A stretch of DNA of 6,717 nucleotides, taken from assembly GCA_013361975.1 (NCBI GenBank), contig JABFXB010000482.1, forward strand, positions 1-6,717. Reading direction: 5' to 3'. Origin of the DNA: Dermatophilaceae bacterium (GTDB taxonomy: Bacteria > Actinomycetota > Actinomycetes > Actinomycetales > Dermatophilaceae). A program made the translations under genes and the position numbers. The notes beneath the pieces were generated by a model. The model saw nothing but the letters and a program-made list of their open reading frames with translations, searched no databases and was not told the DNA's origin. Positions 6,011 to 6,717 of the stretch are shown piece by piece; positions within the stretch are counted from its first letter, which is position 1, and every line of letters begins with the position of its first letter.

Positions 6011-6717
6011 CCTTCGACCCCAGCTACGAGCCCCGCGAGGGACTGACCCACCGCGACGCCGACTGGTCCGGCATCAACGTGCTGGTCGTCGGCCTCGGGG
6101 TCTCCGGCTTCGCGGCGGCGGATGCCCTCTCGGAGCGTGGCGCGCACGTCACGGTCGTCTCGCGCGACACCACCGACGCGATCACCGAGCGCGCCACGAT
6201 CCTCGGCATCCTCGACGTCGACGTGCGGCTCGGGCCCGAGCACGTCGTCGAGCCGCCCCCCGGCACCGAGCTCGTCGTCACCTCACCTGGCGTCCCGCCG
6301 CACGACCCGCTGATGCTCGCGGCGGCGACGGCCGGCATACCGGTGTGGGGCGAGGTCGAGCTGGCCTGGCGCATGCGGGCACGCGAGGGCGCTGCGCCCT
6401 GGCTCACCGTCACGGGCACCAACGGCAAGACGACGACGGTCAACATGCTCGCCTCGATCCTGCGCGCGGCCGGGCTGCGGGCCACGTCGGCGGGCAACGT
6501 CGGCACACCGCTGCTCGAAGCCGTGCTGCACCCCGAGCCCTACGACGTCCTCGCCGTCGAGCTCTCGAGCTTCCAGCTGCACTGGCAGCGCTCGATCTCG
6601 GCCGTCGCCTCGGCCGTGCTGAACGTCGCACCCGACCACATCGACTGGCACGGCAGCTACGCCGAGTACCTGCGGGCCAAGGGCAAGATCTACGAGAACA
6701 CCCACCTCGCCTGCATC
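6007..6717 (+). CDS. murD: UDP-MurNAc-L-alanine:D-glutamate ligase MurD, 3' partial
   Basis: The cytoplasmic ligase that adds D-Glu to UDP-MurNAc-L-Ala. Exactly 237 codons are present before the window ends, about half of a MurD; the rest of the ATPase domain and the C-terminal ligase domain are off-window. The N-terminal domain has a Rossmann-like loop VVGLGVSGFAAA with G29, G31 and G34, preceded by about 20 non-conserved residues. TSPGVPP marks the end of the UDP-binding region. The central domain shows the P-loop TGTNGKTTT with K141, the AGNVGTPLL block, ELSSFQL, NVAPDHIDWHG, and YLRAKGKIYEN, in which K225 aligns with the carbamylated lysine of E. coli MurD. The SSFQL and AGN(V/I)G blocks distinguish MurD from MurE, MurF and MurC. 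GTG 6007 overlaps the mraY TGA as GTGA, and a GGTGGTGGG stretch ending at 6000 gives a ribosome site about 6 nt upstream. Confidence 0.96.
   Translation, partial: MTFDPSYEPREGLTHRDADWSGINVLVVGLGVSGFAAADALSERGAHVTVVSRDTTDAITERATILGILDVDVRLGPEHVVEPPPGTELVVTSPGVPPHDPLMLAAATAGIPVWGEVELAWRMRAREGAAPWLTVTGTNGKTTTVNMLASILRAAGLRATSAGNVGTPLLEAVLHPEPYDVLAVELSSFQLHWQRSISAVASAVLNVAPDHIDWHGSYAEYLRAKGKIYENTHLACI

Noticed and set aside
1..6717. A novel or mobile system hidden in the window
   Set aside because: All but about a dozen bases are covered by five conserved dcw genes in canonical order, with intact motifs and uniform base composition; no transposase, integrase, repeat array or foreign-looking segment is visible.

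Overview
The window is a slice of the division and cell wall (dcw) cluster of a high-GC Gram-positive bacterium. Five genes lie on the + strand in the order ftsI (5' end missing), murE, murF, mraY, murD (3' end missing). By eye GC is near 70%, codon third positions are almost all G or C, four of the five starts used are GTG (the true ftsI start is off-window), and the protein sequences have an actinobacterial character. The gene order is the classical actinobacterial one. My best guess is a Micrococcales member, perhaps near Intrasporangiaceae, but this is an impression from sequence style and not a computed placement.

Layout: 2-1903 encodes the septal transpeptidase FtsI/PBP3, whose reading frame stays open to the left edge. 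1904-1914 is the only intergenic gap, 11 nt long. 1915-3495 is murE, 3492-4928 murF, 4925-6010 mraY, and 6007-6717 the first 237 codons of murD, which runs off the right edge. The three junctions murE/murF, murF/mraY and mraY/murD all use the same 4-nt GTGA overlap. No internal promoter, terminator, RNA gene, mobile element or CRISPR is visible, and almost no non-coding DNA exists, so the segment looks like one tightly coupled transcript whose promoter and terminator lie outside.

The genes act in one pathway. MurD adds D-Glu, MurE the third residue (probably meso-diaminopimelate, judging by its DNPR motif) and MurF D-Ala-D-Ala to the UDP-MurNAc peptide in the cytoplasm. MraY transfers the phospho-MurNAc-pentapeptide to undecaprenyl phosphate, giving lipid I at the membrane. 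FtsI cross-links the finished peptidoglycan at the septum.

This is conserved core biology and I found no new system. The points most worth a second look are in the 5' coding part of ftsI (a Gly-Pro-Arg tandem repeat whose DNA can fold into a 13-bp GC stem-loop, and a lone cysteine pair just outside the membrane) and at the murE start (a C7 tract with competing start codons).
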